This document shows, one piece after another, positions 13,365-26,365 of a stretch of 64,000 nt of DNA. Position numbers and translations under genes: made by a program. Origin of the DNA: Limnanthes douglasii subsp. nivea (lineage: Eukaryota > Streptophyta > Magnoliopsida > Brassicales > Limnanthaceae). The stretch spans positions 287,660,009 to 287,724,008 of the forward strand of contig JAUPFV010000004.1 of the NCBI GenBank assembly GCA_036936605.1. Direction: 5' to 3'. Each line of letters starts with the position of its first letter. Positions within the stretch are counted from its first letter, which is position 1. A model generated the notes under the pieces. It worked only from the letters and a program-made list of their open reading frames with translations, made no database searches and was not told where the DNA came from.

Positions 13365-13604
13365 GATCAGAGACGCAAACCAAGGTCACCAGAAAACAAA
13401 AGAAAAAAAGGACAGCTAGACAAGATAGTCACTGATTGTCAGATGAGAAGCGCAGGGAAGCACCTCTGAAGCTATTCAGAGGAGTGCCTTCCCTGTGAAA
13501 GCCGGCGAGAAATAACGGAGAAGCCACCAATGACGGGATTTTGAAAACCGAGCCATTCTTGGTGAGGTGATTTTATCCGGTAACTCCATTAGTATTCCCA
13601 AGTT

Positions 13605-14295
13605 ATTCGTTTCAAGTTTTTTAATCCATATTAAAAACATTATAGTAATGACTTTGAAAGAATAAAAAAATTGATGGGTTTAATTAATAATGTATATCAA
13701 AAAATAATTATTTTATTGGTTGAAAGTGGATTATATGTAATTAATACTGCATTGGAAAAGGAGAATGGTATATTTATTATAAAACAAAAAAAATATTTTT
13801 GAAAAATATATATTATGAAATTGAAAGAATAATAATAAATTAACTAAAATTGTGATTATAAATTCGAAAACCCAAAATTATAAAGAAAAAAATGGTATTC
13901 TTTGAATTCACACTACATGAGTTCTAACTAATTGAGAAAATATACTTATTTTTGAAATATAAAAACTAGTTAAATATAATAAAAAATAAAAAGAGAAACG
14001 ACCAACACAAAAATTATTTTTCATCTAAGTATTTTTTTTATTATTATTCGTTTATTTGGTTAAATAAATTTTTAGTTTATACTATTTTAGTTTTATTTTA
14101 TAATATAATAATTATTTATGTGTTTAAAAAATAATAAAGAGTTAGAAACGTTAGAGGTGTTTTTTCTAACGAATTCGTCTTGAAAAATATAATATTTATA
14201 TTTATTATATTATATTATATTATCATAATTTCCGATGATTTGAACAGTTTAATATATTTTTAACATTTGTTTAATATAGTCAAAATATAAATGTC
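13605..14295. other. AT-rich intergenic DNA
   Basis: This is very AT-rich sequence continuing the region into which the LINE was inserted. I see no gene, no tandem array and no recognisable element ends. Confidence 0.6.
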
Positions 14296-17200
14296 TGTTT
14301 CATAGCTTCAGTTGAGAGATATCATCTATGAGGAGTTATTGGTCAAGACTGTCGGCTTACGGTGTCAACTACCCAGTACTCTTGATGATATAGAGATTCG
14401 ACTAAAGTGGTAAAATTTCACCTCTATAAATAGCTCCATAGTCCTTGGAAAATAATTTAGGAGACTATCTTAGTGAAGTTCATGCATTTTTATTTATCTT
14501 ATGTCTTTTGTTGAATGTATTTCGTCGTATGTGTGATGACTGTGTTGGATGTTTGATGGTGGATGTTTGTTTCCAAAGTATACCAGATGGTATTGCAACC
14601 TTCTCGACCAGACTTCAAATAGTTTTTAAATATTTTGGGATATTGGTTTCTCTCTAGCCAAACTATCCTTAGAGTTGTATCTAAGTTTAATTTGTGTTGA
14701 CCCTATCTTGGCATACATTAAAAACCATGTATCGACCAAAAACTTATTGAGGACAAAAGCTTTATTTAGCCAAGAGGAAAAGATTACTAGATCAAGTAGC
14801 AAGTTGCTAGAGTTTTCAGATGTTGATTTATGTTTATTCACTTACGCCTCACTGATACTTTCGATTAAAGACGTGGTTTAAAACAAAAATTTCTTCATGT
14901 TACCAACAAATATTATGTAGTAGCCTCTAGTCATTTTCAAAGAATGATGGAAAGACTACTGGGTTAGTTTGGAGAAGTTTTCACACTTGGATGCTATGAG
15001 TTGAAATAGCTTCACTATTCTTTGTGGTATTATGAGGGAATGATTAAGAGTTTGAAAGATAAATTAGGGGACTCTGGCGATTGATGCTCATATTTGCTAA
15101 CTTGGTTTATTGTGGGATTATCGTTATTGTTGAGTTGTTAGGTGAAATAAAAATAACATTGATGGATATATGTGATGCGATGGAGACCATGATACAATTT
15201 TATAGCGCACACGTGAAGTTATACCATGATACAATTTTATAGCGCACACGTGAAGTTATATCGTTGGGAAGACACATGACACAAAGTCCTGTAACGTCTT
15301 CCTAGATACGAATATTTGTCTCTAGTATTCTCTTAAATAGAGTGGTTGATGTAGATTTATCTTGTCCATTAAATTTGAAAATACATAAGCTGTTGGATGA
15401 AATAAAATCTAGGGTTAGATGTCTCTCATCATTTCTATATATTTTTAGAATTTTTCTTTTTCTCGTCGTTTACACAATGCTTGAGTAAGAAAAAAAGCCA
15501 TTATTTTCAGGGTTTTTTTTTACGAGAATTTAGCCTTGTCATTCTTCTTTTTTAGAAACTTTTTTCTCTTATTGATTTTCTGACGGATAAAAGTTCAAAA
15601 GAATATTAAGGTTTTCTATATTGCTCATATCGGTTTGTAAACGAGTCTAACTTTGATATCTCGATGGTGGATCCTTGTCAGAGCAAGAGGGTCGCTTGAG
15701 TGGAGGAGGTCTTCCTCTTAAAGGTGAATGCATATCTGAACATGAAAATGTTGTTTTATTTTTATTTTGAGGTTAGCAAGATTAAGGTGGTGCAGGACTT
15801 TCTCTATGACTATAGAGGGAGTCGAATCAGGCTCAAACGCTACTTGATTGGTACATTCTGAAGGGAGTGCTGGTGTGATTTCTCAAGTCACAATATACAC
15901 ATCTTGATGTGAAGAGTAACGAGGTATTCGCGAGACATATTATATGTATCCTTGATTTTATATTACTTGAATACTAATTTAATTGTTAGTTTTAATTAAT
16001 TATGATTAAAAACTTTTTTTGGTTATTTTCTTATTTATTAGTAAAGTTAGAGCAAAAATGAGTTAAAATTGCAAGTGAAAGCTACAATTGAAGAAGATTA
16101 TCAAAATCAATAATTTGAAGATTAATAAATCAAGAATGAATAAAATAATAAGAAACTATTGGAAATTAATTGAAATTTAAAGAGAATTATTTTGATATGT
16201 AAAGAATATGATTTAACTTAAAAGAATAAATAAATTTTTATTTTATTAGATAAGCATTATTATTATGAGCTTTAATAAAATAGAAGAATAAATTAATTCT
16301 TACTACTCGATTTTTAGAGGTTGTTTACGTCATTCTATTATATAACATTGAAAAAAAAGTTAGATATCATAATGTTTATGAAAATGTTGATGACTACTAT
16401 AAAAGTAACGAATCAAGATTTTGGTTGATTGGATTAGTTTGATGAAATAAACCAAAAAGGTTGGAAGGAAAAAATATGGTTCTTAATCTTGGCACTCAAA
16501 TATGGAGCATGCTTATATAAAAATACAAGTATCATAAATTTTGTAAAGCTTATAACTTTTTAGTAGAAAAAAATTATGTTTACTCAAATTCAAAAATTAT
16601 ACATCATAGTTAAAAGGCTTGTGTCCACAAAAGTTGAGAAATATCTAGATAGTGGAAAATCGAGGACTATTATAGTGATTGAGCCTAAAAGAAATATACA
16701 TATGCTATTGCAACTGGCGTTCTGAATTGGAAAAAACAAATAGGCTTTTAGAAGAGTATAATTTTATTTACCATGTCATTTTGCATATAATTATTATCTT
16801 ATATATTAGGGTGAGTGTGTAGATAGTACGTGATAATGGTATGATTTATCTAAATCTGAGGTCGAACCGGTATAACATTGGGCTAATTTGGTCTAATCTA
16901 TATTTTGTAAAATAGGTCCATAAAATGTATAACATTGAGAGTGTATCATGTAATAAAAAGTAAATATATTTGAGATTAGTAGAATAATATGGTGAAATAG
17001 TAAAAATAGATCAACCATGCGACCTTTGGGCCGAATTCCATTGCTATTAAAGGAAATGTATAATCATTGTTTTATCGCTACTTTTCGCAACTTATATCTA
17101 TAGAATGCACGTGTTTTTCTCTCCAAACATCTGTTTGACCTACCATATATTCTTAAACAACTATTTTCCTTATATATTTCTAGCTGTGGAATAGAAAATT

Positions 17201-17731
17201 ATAGCAATGATGACGAGATTGAATGTTGTAAAAATTAAATCCTTTGGGTGGTGGTACGATAAATGTGCATGAGTTAGAAAAAGACAATGAGGGTCTTGTT
17301 TGGGCGGAACATCAAACGGGTTGGGTACAGGTTTAAAGATTATGATTACAAACAGGTCAGGCCTGATGAGGACAAAACTATACTAAGGGAAAATCGGAGA
17401 GAAAATATTTAATTAACATTTATTTTACCTAGTTTTTATTATTTTATTATTATTATTATTTTATAATTTATTTTTAATAGGATTTGACCTTGGGCTTGGG
17501 TAAATTTGGCCCATGGACTTTCTTTGGCCCATTAGGTCCATTAGAATTAATGATCTTATAAAAAGGATTTTGGAGGCATTAATAAGGCAGATGAAAATAT
17601 TTACATCTTATGTTAGACTCTATCTCTAAACATTTACTTAAGAAGCTCAATTATCTCTCTAACTTCTACAAAACATTAGTTATTTTTTGCTCAATTACCT
17701 AAAAATCCTTCGAAAATAATTGACCTCATCA
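14296..17731 (+). repeat. Long LTR-like copy B of the same gypsy-type element
   Basis: This is homologous to 1-4946 without the 886-2406 insertion. It ends CCTCATCA at 17731 and is followed by AATTGGTGACC, the same arrangement as copy A. The start is only a guess (a TGTTTCAT near 14296, close to where homology to copy A begins). The inferred LTR length is about 3.4 kb. Because a gag relic follows both copies, they are two separate insertions rather than the two LTRs of one element. Confidence 0.6.
15188..15261. repeat. 37-bp tandem duplication within LTR copy B
   Basis: CATGATACAATTTTATAGCG followed by CACACGTGAAGTTATAC is present twice in a row, starting at 15188 and 15225. Copies A and D have the unit once, so the duplication is private to copy B. 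Confidence 0.85.
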
Positions 17732-17825
17732 AATTGGTGACCATAATGAGAGACTTACAGAGGTGTCCGAATAACAAAATCCAAAACATAGGGTGTGAGA
17801 ATTTGCCTTCGGAGCACTCCGAAAC

Positions 17826-18060
17826 ATGAATCCTGAGATACAAATAGATCATGTCGCGGATAACGAGGGAGTTAAGGTCGCAGAAGAATCAAGCCATGAA
17901 CCACGTATGAATAATAAAAACTAAGAACAGTTATTCATGCAAGAGGAGCGATACCAGTTACGAGGGAAATTGAGGAATTGAGATCCCAAAGATAAGTTGA
18001 TGTGGACCTTCTCGGTAAAGTTCAACAAGAAATTCTAGGAATCCGATGGACATGACTCCT
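17826..18060 (+). pseudogene. Gag relic of gypsy-type element copy B
   Basis: The ATG at 17826 starts MNPEIQIDHVADNEG, closely related to MNHEIQIDHVLDNEG at 5041. The frame breaks within about 30 codons. Downstream the nucleotide sequence still matches copy A (CAAGAGGAGCGATACCAGTT). Homology to the gag is lost near 18060, where repeat C begins. Confidence 0.6.
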
Positions 18061-21000
18061 CTAATATGGATTATCAAAGTCTTGGACATGTTGAGATTTA
18101 TCAAAGTATTATGAAATATCTACAAAAATGTTGTATAGAAATATAAAAAAATATGAAGCATATAGTATAAAACTGCACAGGGAAGAGAAGTTGAAGCTTA
18201 CCGTTACTCTAAGTTTCCCAACTTCAAATATTTGGTTAAATTCACAAGAGAAACGTGACTTGGTAATTTCTCATGTTGGCCGAAGTAACAAATTGACTAA
18301 CAACTTCAAGAATATGATCCAACACAAGGGTGAATGTTTCATACGTCTCAACCATGTCAATAATACAATTTCCATCATCCCACATCTCAAGATTTACCAA
18401 AGTAGCAACATATTTCGTAATAACCTAGAGAGTTGAATGACTCAATTCCGGTTGTTCGGAGCTTTTGATTTTCAAAGATACGTCATCAAAAATTATCTTT
18501 TGAACATCTTCAAATCTTGGATTCTCAACAATAGTGATCAAGTCATTAGCAAGCTTCGGGTCTTCAGCCGCCACAATTTCATATTTTAAGGTCTTAGGTT
18601 TCTCAATCTACACCCTAAAGACAGTCAATCTTCAACTTTGTAATCATATATCACATCTTTGACTTCTTAGAATAAACAGTTTCCACATATTTATCACTTG
18701 GATGTTTAATGACGGAACATGAGTCATTATCAGTCTTCAACCTCATCTCTCCTATGTTTTTTCTAATATTTTATACCAAAAAATGAGTAGCCTCGACATA
18801 ATCTTAAGTGAATACTTTCTGCCATAAATTTTGGAAGTCAGTCTTCAGACTTATCCCATATATGGTAGCTTTCCATTTTCCCTCATAAGCTAAAACCTTC
18901 TTCACCAAGTGAGAACCTCATTAAGCAATAATAACTCATTTTGTAAGGGCATGAGACACATCACTTATAAAAGTGAGATCCTCCTCTAAGTAAACAAACT
19001 TTTACCTATGACATCAAAGTAGGATCTACCATTTTTATTTTTTACTGACAAGTTTGTACCTGTAAGGTTACTATCATGAGCTTTAGTGTTATAGATTTTT
19101 GCAACATAACCCTAATAAGGAGGAATGACTACCTCCTACTAAGGAAAAGATGTAACTTTCCCCCATCATCGTGACTCTCTTCTGGTATATTTGACGTTGA
19201 AGATATGTTGGTTGAAGGTTCAACCAGTAGGGGATTTCAAAATCATAGCTTCAACAAGCGAATTTTTAATTTTCTTCACAAGCGAAGACTTGGACTTTGG
19301 TTCTCCAGTATTGTTTTTGGCTTCCACAAACCTTGAGTAGTTAAACCCGATCAAAATCTTTTTGACCTATTAAATTTAAATTTTAAAAAAAAAGTTAGAC
19401 ACAGCAGATCCAGATCTAACGTGGAATTTAATTTTGGAACATTCCATAATGGGATTTCTTTATCAAGTCTTCGTGTTGTACTAATATTATCTTTTAGTTT
19501 GAAATTTTCTTGTTTTTTAAATAATAATTATGTATTATTTTATTTTGTTTTGTTTTATTAAAACTTATTTATTTATCCAATGGAGATTTATGTTCAAAAT
19601 TAATATATTTAAACTATTTTAGTATTATTTTTTATTTTAAAAATATTATTTTGATTAATAATTATGGGACTTTAGATAGTTAAGTTTTCCAAAGAATTTT
19701 TAAAATTCAGTTATAATTAATATTGAAATATTTACAAAAATCGTTAAATACAATAAGGTGTTATTGATTTAAGGATATGAAAAATGATATTAATATTTTT
19801 AATTTTCCCACCAAACCATACAAAAGTTTAAAAAATTATTTAACTACTTTTTTAGGATATGATGTTTGTCATTACCTTTTATATTTTTATGAAATACAAA
19901 TAACCTATTAAAACAATATTTTAAAAAATATTTTTTAGCAAAATACCAAACAATAATTTGTTTAGAATATGTGTGGCAAAAAAAATTTGCTAGAAGAGAG
20001 AAAATATTATAACATACTAAACAAAATAAGATAGAAGTTCAAAATTACTTAAATGCTACATGGATGAAAATACTTCGATAAAAAAATACATTCGTCTGTA
20101 TTTAGATATGACGCCAGATTTTTACAAACCTCAATGAGAATTAATATCAAACCATACAGATGAAGAGCACAATAATACACAGCAAAAAAATCGAAAAATG
20201 CTTGATATAAAAAAAATTGAGTTCAAACTCAAATGAAAGGATAATGATCTAAACAAAAATAAGCTAGTTTTGTAGGTCGAAATAATTCATTTCTAGTCAT
20301 AGTAGGACTCCTGAGCGCTAATCGAATGTTCTTGAATTGATAAATTTTCCGATTAATGCTACTTATTCAACAAAGTTGATTGGTTGATACGAGTTAAAGA
20401 CAACTTGATCTACAAAAATAAGCTAGGATTTGAAGAATATGACTATGTGTGGCTAAGCAAAACGAGACCCAAAATAACATATATTATCAGACAAAAAGTA
20501 AGATTTATCGTAGCAATCTGGACGAGAGCCCGTCACATGTAAATTTACAAAGCCTCGTCGTAGTAACCAAATGGTTCTGAGTGGAAAAATAAAGATGTCA
20601 AACTACTGAAAGATGTCAGTACTAGTATCATCATATGTTTAACTATTCGAAGATTCCAAAATAATTTTAACGAAAAATCTAAATAATTATAAGATGTATA
20701 TTTGTAAGAAGAAGAACAATTTTCCGGGTCTATGTGTATGAAGATTTTAATATGTGTCTCAAGTACGTCATCCAAAGAAATAGAACAATCTTTCGGTCAG
20801 ATCTTCGAAATTCAATTTTTGTAAGTTGTTTACGCCATTCTCTTTATATAACAGTAAAAAAAATGAGGTGGATACCAAAATATTTATGAAAACGGTGATT
20901 TTTAAAGCTTAAAAGTTGGAAGGAAAATTTGTCGCTTTTAATTTTGGCACTCAAATATGGAGTCTGCTTAAAAAAATAAAGTATTGTAAATCTTAAAGAT

Positions 21001-22163
21001 TATAAATTTTTAGTATAAAAGATTATTTTTACCAAAATTCAAAAATTACAAAATATAGTTAAAAGAACGTGTCTGCAAAATTAGAGAAATATTTAAAAAA
21101 TAGAAATTCCACGATTATTATCCTGAATGAGCTCAAAAGAAATATACATAAACTCTCAAAATAGGCGTTTGGAACCAAAAACAAACAAATGTTTAGAATA
21201 GTACAATTATATTTTATGTTTGTAGTAAACCGTGTCATTTTGCACGTAATTATAATCTTACAAATAAGAATGAGTGCATAAATACTATAGAAATGAAAAT
21301 TCTAACAATGGTGACTAGATTGAATGTTGTGAAAATAAAAATAATTTGGTCGGTGGTACGATACATGTGCATGAGTGTGTGCTACCCTTGACAAAAATTT
21401 ATTAAACGCAATTAAGTGTATGTTACCTTTGACAAAAATTTGTTCAAAGCAATTAAAGAAAATAACAATGTACTTAAGGTGCAAACAAACAACTCAACAA
21501 TGGAAGGACGTGAAAACATTGAGTTAGTGTTTACCATTAAGAAAACAAGAATTTTTACTAATATTTTGCATGTTTCATAAATGAACAAAAACCTAGTGTT
21601 TAATGACTTTTTGGCTAAAACTGAAATTTGTTGGTGCATGTAGCTTGTTCAGACAAAATAAAGTATTTTTGTTGGGAGTTAACACTAAAGCAATAATCAT
21701 TAATAATAAGGCTATAACACTTGGATAATAATCATTTATATCAGTTTATTTATAATTGAGGGTATATTGATCTTTTACTCTTGTGTACATTTGATATATA
21801 TATATATATACACACGAGAAGGTGAAGAAGATCAATTGGGGAATCGCTCTCATTATTTTTCAATTAACTCTAAGTAAATCACTTTCCCTCTAGATAAAAA
21901 CTTCTCTTTCTCTTTCTCTCGAAAGCTCTTTTCTCTCTTCTCCAAATCCAATCCATTTTGACATTTTTGATAAGAACTCTTGCCATTATCAACGATGTCG
22001 TCTATAAGAAACTATTTTTCATTTTTTTAAACCAAAAACTTATTTTTGGGATAGAAAAAAACAGAATACAAAAATACGAATTCGGAAGAAACAACCTAAA
22101 GTAAACGAGTAACTTGGTAGAAAGTAAAACATTTTCATCCTATAGAAACTTATAAATATATAA
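18061..22163. repeat. Repeat C, left part (paralogue of repeat E at 32986-37206)
   Basis: It aligns with 32986-36840 over nearly its whole length, at clearly diverged identity. The copia element at 22164 splits it, and it resumes at 26366. It includes an unidentified coding relic on the minus strand (18438-19360). It also has a segment near 20850-21390 that resembles part of the gypsy-type LTRs. A (TA)n microsatellite lies at about 21790-21810. I cannot assign it to an element class. Confidence 0.6.
18438..19360 (-). pseudogene. Unidentified coding relic in repeat C
   Basis: Read on the minus strand across stops and frame changes, it keeps peptide blocks also found in the paralogue at 33358-34280. 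The blocks are PKSKSSLVKKIKNSLVEAM, then GYVAKIYNTKAHDSNL, then LKYEIVAAED-KLANDLITI and ENPRFED. Two independently decayed copies that still agree at protein level suggest an ancestral gene. I do not recognise the family. Confidence 0.4.
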
Positions 22164-22451
22164 TATTAAATTAAATTTGTATTTATTATAAAGTAACTGT
22201 AGACATTAAGATAGATTGATTGTTAGACTAATTACAATCATATATTTAGGCGTTACTGGTCTTACCGTATTAATTATGGTCCATTAAGATAATGGTCTGA
22301 CTGTATTGATTACAGTCATAATTAGTCATAATCAGTTATAGATGTAGTCCATGTATATATAGCTTCTTACCGTAGCACTTTGTAATTCATTAAAAACAAG
22401 AGAATAATATTATATTTTATTAAGTCTCTTTTCATTTCTTTATTTTTATCA
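22164..22451 (+). repeat. 5' LTR of copia element
   Basis: This is 288 bp, beginning TATTAAAT and ending TTTTTATCA. The left terminus is TA rather than the canonical TG in both LTRs, so the change predates this insertion. A TATA-like TATATATAGC lies near 22353, about 100 bp before the LTR end. Confidence 0.92.
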
Positions 22452-22463
22452 TGGTATCAGAGC
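22452..22463 (+). other. Primer-binding site of copia element
   Basis: TGGTATCAGAGC directly follows the 5' LTR and is the usual plant copia site complementary to the 3' end of initiator tRNA-Met. Confidence 0.93.
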
Positions 22464-22541
22464 AAAATTCCTAATTTTCTTTATTTTATCATTCCTTAAA
22501 AAAAACACATTTTTTTTCTAAAAAATAAAAATAAAATCACC

Positions 22542-25500
22542 ATGGCTGATCATTATTTCCCATCGGAAATCCATACCAGTACCTCAAAGAGTTTCAAGAA
22601 TACTAGCATCGTTCAAGGTTTTACCGCCGAACAAATACAACAATTAGCACAAGCAATCAATACACTGGATCCCGATAATTCTGGTAATGTTGATGCATAT
22701 GTGTCTGCAACAGGTTTGATTTCATCTACTATTGTGTCTGTTAATTCTAGTAGTACAAGTCCTTGGATTTTGGATACTGGCGCCACAGATCATATTGTCT
22801 CTCACATATCACTCTTAAACGATCTCAAGCCTTCCACTATTACTAATGTTAAATTACCAAATGGTGCAGCACCGCAAATCACTCACACTGGCACAATTAT
22901 TTTTAATTCAAAATTAACTCTTACAAATGTCTTGTGTGTACCCTCCTTTAATTTAAATATAATTTCAGCGAGCAAACTGACCAAAGAACATAATTGTTGC
23001 ATCATTTTCTTTCGTGACTATTGTATTTTGCAGGACTTGGTTTCGGGGAAGATGATTGGATCAGGTAGACAACGTGGTGGTCTATACTATATGCATCCAT
23101 CAACAAATAATTCGACTATATGTACGATTTCTCAGTCATCTGACCTATGGCACTTACGCCTAGGCCATCCTTCTTTGTCTCGTTTTAAGTTACTTTCACA
23201 TTTAATTCCAGGTATTCACAATGAGTTAGGAAATAATTGCACAATTTGCCCACAAGCAAAACAAACACGCTTACCTTTTCCAAAAAGCTCAATAAATACA
23301 AAATTTCCTTTCTCTTTATTACATTGTGACGTCTGGGGTCCTCACAAAGTTCCTTCATATACAGGTTCACGTTATTTTCTTACAATTGTTGACGATTTTA
23401 CTCGATGCACATGGACATTTCTTATGCACCATAAATCAGAAACACAATCTTTATTAACTTGTTTTGTGCAATTCGTCAAAACCCAATTTCAAAAAGATGT
23501 TCAAACAATACGAGTGGATAATGGTACTGAATTTCTTCCTCTTCGTATTTTTTTTCAAAACAAAGGCATTGAACTTCAAAATTCTTGTGTTTATACCCCA
23601 CAACAAAACGGAGTTGTGGAACGAAAACAGCAACATATTTTAAATGTTGCTCGTTCTCTCATGTTTCAATCAAATGTACCACTTAAATTTTGGGGGGATT
23701 GTATTTTAACAGCTGTTTATTTAATCAATTGCATTCCTACTCCTTTACTATCAAATAAGTCCCCATTCGAGGTCTTATATAATCGGTCTCCCTCACTCAC
23801 GCACTTACGCGTTTTTGGTTGTGCATGTTATGTAACTAATATTCATCCCAAACATAAATTTGACTCTCGTGCATCCATTTGTGTTTTTTTGGGATATTCA
23901 CGTGGAAAAAAAGGCTACAAAGTTATTGATTTACATACTTATAAAGTTTCCATAAGTCGTGATGTCCACTTTGAGGAAAATATATTTCCCTTCCATCCCG
24001 CTTCCAACTTTCCTTTTCCAAACCAATCATCATCTCCATCTTTCAATCAAACACCTAACTCATCAGTTACAGTTCCCAATCCTAAATCTTATGACTCAGA
24101 GCCTCAGCCATTATATCTTTCATCTCCATCCAATCTAAAAAAATCTCACACCTTCAACCTCTAAATCTCCCACATCTACAGAATCAGCTATGAATTCAGC
24201 ACCCTCACTCATCACTCTGTCATCACCTTCCGCTCCACCAATACCTTCTACTCCACCAACACCTTCTACTCCACCAACATCTTCAACTACCTCACCTCCC
24301 TCAACCATACCTCATTCTACTACCGTTCCTAATGATATCTCGGTTCGTCGTTCCACCCGTCATATTCAACCTCCTACATGGCACCAAGACTACGACATGT
24401 CTACCGAGATCAATCAATCTTCAACGCAATCGAGTTCTCGTCAATCTACAAGGTATCCTCTCTCCTCTCACATTTCAAATTTACGATTTTCCCCTAACCA
24501 TCGTGCTTTCCTAGCTTTGTTAACATCACAAAAAGAGCCTTCATCCTTTGAACATGCTAATTGTGATCCACTCTGGCGCCAAGCCATGTCCACTGAACTT
24601 CAGGCTCTAGAACATAACAACACTTGGCAGATGGTTCCTCTTCCTCCAGGGCACAAACATATCGGATGCCGTTGGGTTTATAAGATCAAATACAAATCTG
24701 ATGGAACTATTGAGCGATATAAAGCCCGTTTGGTGGCTAAAGGTTACACCCAAGTTGAAGGTATTGACTATCAGGAGACTTTTTCTCCAACTGCTAAACT
24801 TACGACCCTTTGATGTTTGTTGACTATTGCAGCATCCAAAAATTGGTATACTCATCAACTTGATGTTCACAATGCTTTTCTTCATGGAAATCTAGATGAA
24901 GAGGTATATATGTCTCCACCTCCTGGTCTCCGCCGATAGGGGGAGAATTTGGTATGTCGGCTTCGGAAGTCTATTTACGGTTTAAAACAAGCATCCCGAA
25001 ATTGGTTCTCCACTTTCTCAGCTACTGTCAAAACTGCAGGTTACATACAATCAAAAGCAGATTACTCACTTTTTACTAAATCTCAAGGTAACAAGTTCAC
25101 TGCTATTCTCATCTATGTTGATGATATCCTATTGACTGGGAATGATTTACATGAAATCAAATTGTTGAAGAATCATCTACTCCAACATTTTCACATTAAA
25201 GATCTTGGCGATTTAAAGTATTTTCTAGGTATTGAATTTTCTCGATCTAAAAAAGGAATATTTATGTCTCAAAGAAAATATGCATTAGATATTTTACAAG
25301 ACACAGGATTATCAGGAGTAAAACCCGAAAAATTTCCAATGGAGCAGAACTTAAAATTAACCGATGAAGACGGTGAGCTACTTCATGATTCGACTAGATA
25401 TCGCAGACTAGTTGGCAGGTTAATATATTTGACAGTAACCAGGCCTGATATTGTGTATTCGGTGCGTACATTGAGCCAATTTATGGGAGCACCTAGGAAG

Positions 25501-26070
25501 CCACACTGGGAAGCAGCGTTAAGAGTCCTCCGTTACATCAAGAAATCACCGGGTCAGGGTCTTTTATTTCCATCAGAAAACAATCTTACACTCAAGGCCT
25601 TTTGTGATTCAGATTGGGGTGGATGTCGTATGTCAAGACGTTCTATTTCTGGATATTGTGTTTTTCTTGGATCATCACTCATATCATGGAAATCAAAGAA
25701 ACAAACTAATGTTTCACGATCATCTGCAGAAGCAGAGTATAGAGCAATGGCAAATACTTGTTTGGAATTAACCTGGTTAAAATACATACTTACAGATTTG
25801 AAGGTCGACTTGGGTAAACCAGCATCATTGTTTTGTGATAATCAAGCAGCTTTACATATTGCTGCTAATCCAGTTTTTCATGAGCGTACTAAGCATATTG
25901 AGATTGATTGTCATATCATTCGAGAAAAAATTCAGGCTAAGATAATTCGGCCATATTATATCTCTACAAAGATGCAATTGGCAGACATATTTACAAAAGC
26001 ACTCGGGAAAGATCAATTTTATTTTTTGTGTAGCAAGCTGGGAGTCCTTGATTTACACTCTCCAACTTGA
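22542..26070 (+). pseudogene. Copia gag-pol polyprotein, gag deleted and pol interrupted
   Basis: The ATG at 22542 is 78 bp after the primer site. Only about 60 residues precede the protease motif SPWILDTGATDHI, so the nucleocapsid and zinc knuckle expected in gag are missing. Next come the integrase zinc domain (LWHLRLGHPSLSRF, CTICPQAK) and catalytic core (HCDVWGP, TIRVDNGTEF, YTPQQNGVVERK). The frame shifts in an A7 run near 24142. Reverse transcriptase follows (CRWVYKIKYKSDGTIERYKA, YVDDILLTGND) and then RNase H (AFCDSDWGGC, SSAEAEYRAM). Two stops lie in reverse transcriptase: TGA at 24811-24813 and TAG near 24938. The usual residues in both contexts (CGA and CAG codons) make C-to-T changes likely. 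The polyprotein ends at 26070, just before the purine tract. Confidence 0.92.
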
Positions 26071-26077
26071 GGGGGAG

Positions 26078-26365
26078 TATTAAATTAAATTTGTATTTAT
26101 TATAAAGTAACTGTAGACATTAAGATAGATTGATTGTTAGACTAATTACAATCATATATTTAGGCGTTACTGGTCTTACCGTATTAATTATGGTCCATTA
26201 AGATAATGGTCTGACTGTATTGATTACAGTCATAATTAGTCATAATCAGTTATAGATGTAGTCCATGTATATATAGCTTCTTACCGTAGCACTTTGTAAT
26301 TCATTAAAAACAAGAGAATAATATTATATTTTATTAAGTCTATTTTCATTTCTTTATTTTTATCA
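26078..26365 (+). repeat. 3' LTR of copia element
   Basis: This is a 288-bp copy of the 5' LTR with one difference. It is preceded by the polypurine tract GAGGGGGAG and followed by the TATAA target duplication. Confidence 0.93.

Larger units (their letters stand above)
7846..13589 (-). mobile_element. Full-length L1-type LINE with 15-bp target-site duplication
   Basis: TAGTATTCCCAAGTT flanks the element at 7831-7845 and 13590-13604. The 3' end, on the plus strand directly after the left duplication, is a short T-run, i.e. a poly(A) tail on the minus strand. In the sense direction it carries ORF1 (13364-12096) with a CCHC zinc knuckle. ORF2 follows (12091-8091) with endonuclease, reverse transcriptase and RNase H. 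The 5' leader is 13589-13365. Length and ORF order fit a complete plant L1. It carries multiple frameshifts and stops, so it is not autonomous. Confidence 0.92.
22164..26365 (+). mobile_element. Ty1/copia LTR retrotransposon, young but defective
   Basis: The LTRs are 288 bp each (22164-22451 and 26078-26365). They differ at a single position (CTCTTTTC against CTATTTTC) and are flanked by the 5-bp duplication TATAA at 22159-22163 and 26366-26370. The primer-binding site TGGTATCAGAGC (22452-22463) matches initiator tRNA-Met. A purine tract, GAGGGGGAG, precedes the 3' LTR. The paralogous repeat E near 36825-36850 shows the site without the insertion. Near-identical LTRs mean a recent insertion, yet the coding part lacks most of gag and has three breaks. 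It was therefore probably mobilised by enzymes supplied in trans, or was damaged very recently. Confidence 0.95.

Noticed and set aside
1..17731. Copies A and B as the two LTRs of one giant element
   Set aside because: Both are followed by a primer-binding site and a gag start, so both are 5' LTRs of separate insertions.
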